From assembly GCA_017505465.1 (NCBI GenBank), contig JAFVPE010000001.1, forward strand, positions 1 to 40,303: a stretch of 40,303 nt of DNA. The letters run 5' to 3'. The notes under the pieces were generated by a model that was not told the origin of the DNA, searched no databases, and was given only the letters and a program-made list of their open reading frames with translations. A program made the position numbers and the translations under genes. The DNA is from Clostridia bacterium (lineage in GTDB: Bacteria > Bacillota > Clostridia > Christensenellales > Borkfalkiaceae). The first letter of the stretch is position 1; the number at the start of each line of letters is the position of its first letter. Below, piece by piece: positions 40,253-40,303 of the stretch.

Positions 40253-40303
40253 ATCGTGGTCATCGGGTATCTGCCGAAACTCCGCAAGCGGAGCCCTCTC
40301 GGC
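40253..40303. other. Structured, probably non-coding sequence at the right edge
   Basis: A hairpin GCCGA (40273-40277) / TCGGC (40299-40303) encloses CTCCGC-AA-GCGGAG (40280-40293). Together with the terminator at 40230-40252 it could be the 3' part of a structured RNA on the minus strand. No family recognised. Confidence 0.35.

Noticed and set aside
40190..40303. T-box-like sequence GGGTGGCATCGTGG on the plus strand
   Set aside because: It departs from the T-box core (TGGNACCGCG) at two positions, has no recognisable Stem I upstream, and is fully explained as one arm of the hairpin of the minus-strand terminator.

Overview
The window looks like chromosomal DNA of a spore-forming low-to-moderate GC Firmicute of the Clostridia. 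Supporting signs are a complete spoIIA operon, an Enterococcus/Clostridium-type V-ATPase operon, a prs-pth-mfd block in the order known from Bacillus and Clostridia, AGGAGG-type ribosome sites and near-consensus TTGACA-N17-TATAAT promoters. No phage, transposase or CRISPR array was found. Almost all genes lie on the minus strand. Plus-strand exceptions are two tRNAs, one epimerase gene, one small gene remnant and a cluster of apparent small RNA genes at the right edge.

Layout (plus coordinates; minus-strand operons read right to left). 1-2972: start of a large membrane-anchored protein with 175-residue tandem repeats, cut by the left edge. 3175-10442: PrsA/SurA-like foldase lipoprotein, mfd, pth and prs, with a long structured prs leader. 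10657-13460: tadA, an M14 carboxypeptidase, rlmH and a CPBP-family membrane protease. 13543-15072: spoIIAA-spoIIAB-sigF. 15265-15436: tRNA-CAU (probably Ile2) and tRNA-Asp on the plus strand, with promoter and terminator. 15568-24039: nine V-ATPase genes behind one strong promoter, in the gene order of the Enterococcus hirae Na+-ATPase; the rotor subunit carries every known Na+ ligand. 24214-26797: unknown membrane protein and a Na/Pi cotransporter-PhoU fusion. 27101-27982 (+): aldose-1-epimerase-like protein. 28058-29139: phosphodiesterase and RdgB. 29221-31679: ArsR-type repressor and P1B-2 heavy-metal ATPase with a recognisable operator. 31806-32120 (+): frameshifted remnant. 32182-37335: two RluA-family pseudouridine synthases, a large surface protein and a methyltransferase. 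37504-39519: GtaA/glutaminase-like protein. 39690-40303: three consecutive promoter-RNA-terminator units on the plus strand, opposite a possible small membrane protein.

Shared themes: translation and tRNA maintenance (pth, tadA, rlmH, two RluA enzymes, tRNAs), sporulation control (spoIIA), and sodium-based energetics (Na+-type V-ATPase next to a Na/Pi cotransporter). The least explained parts are the small-RNA cluster at the right edge and the repeat protein at the left edge. Two genes (12486-13460 and 32182-33006) appear to be made from leaderless mRNAs.
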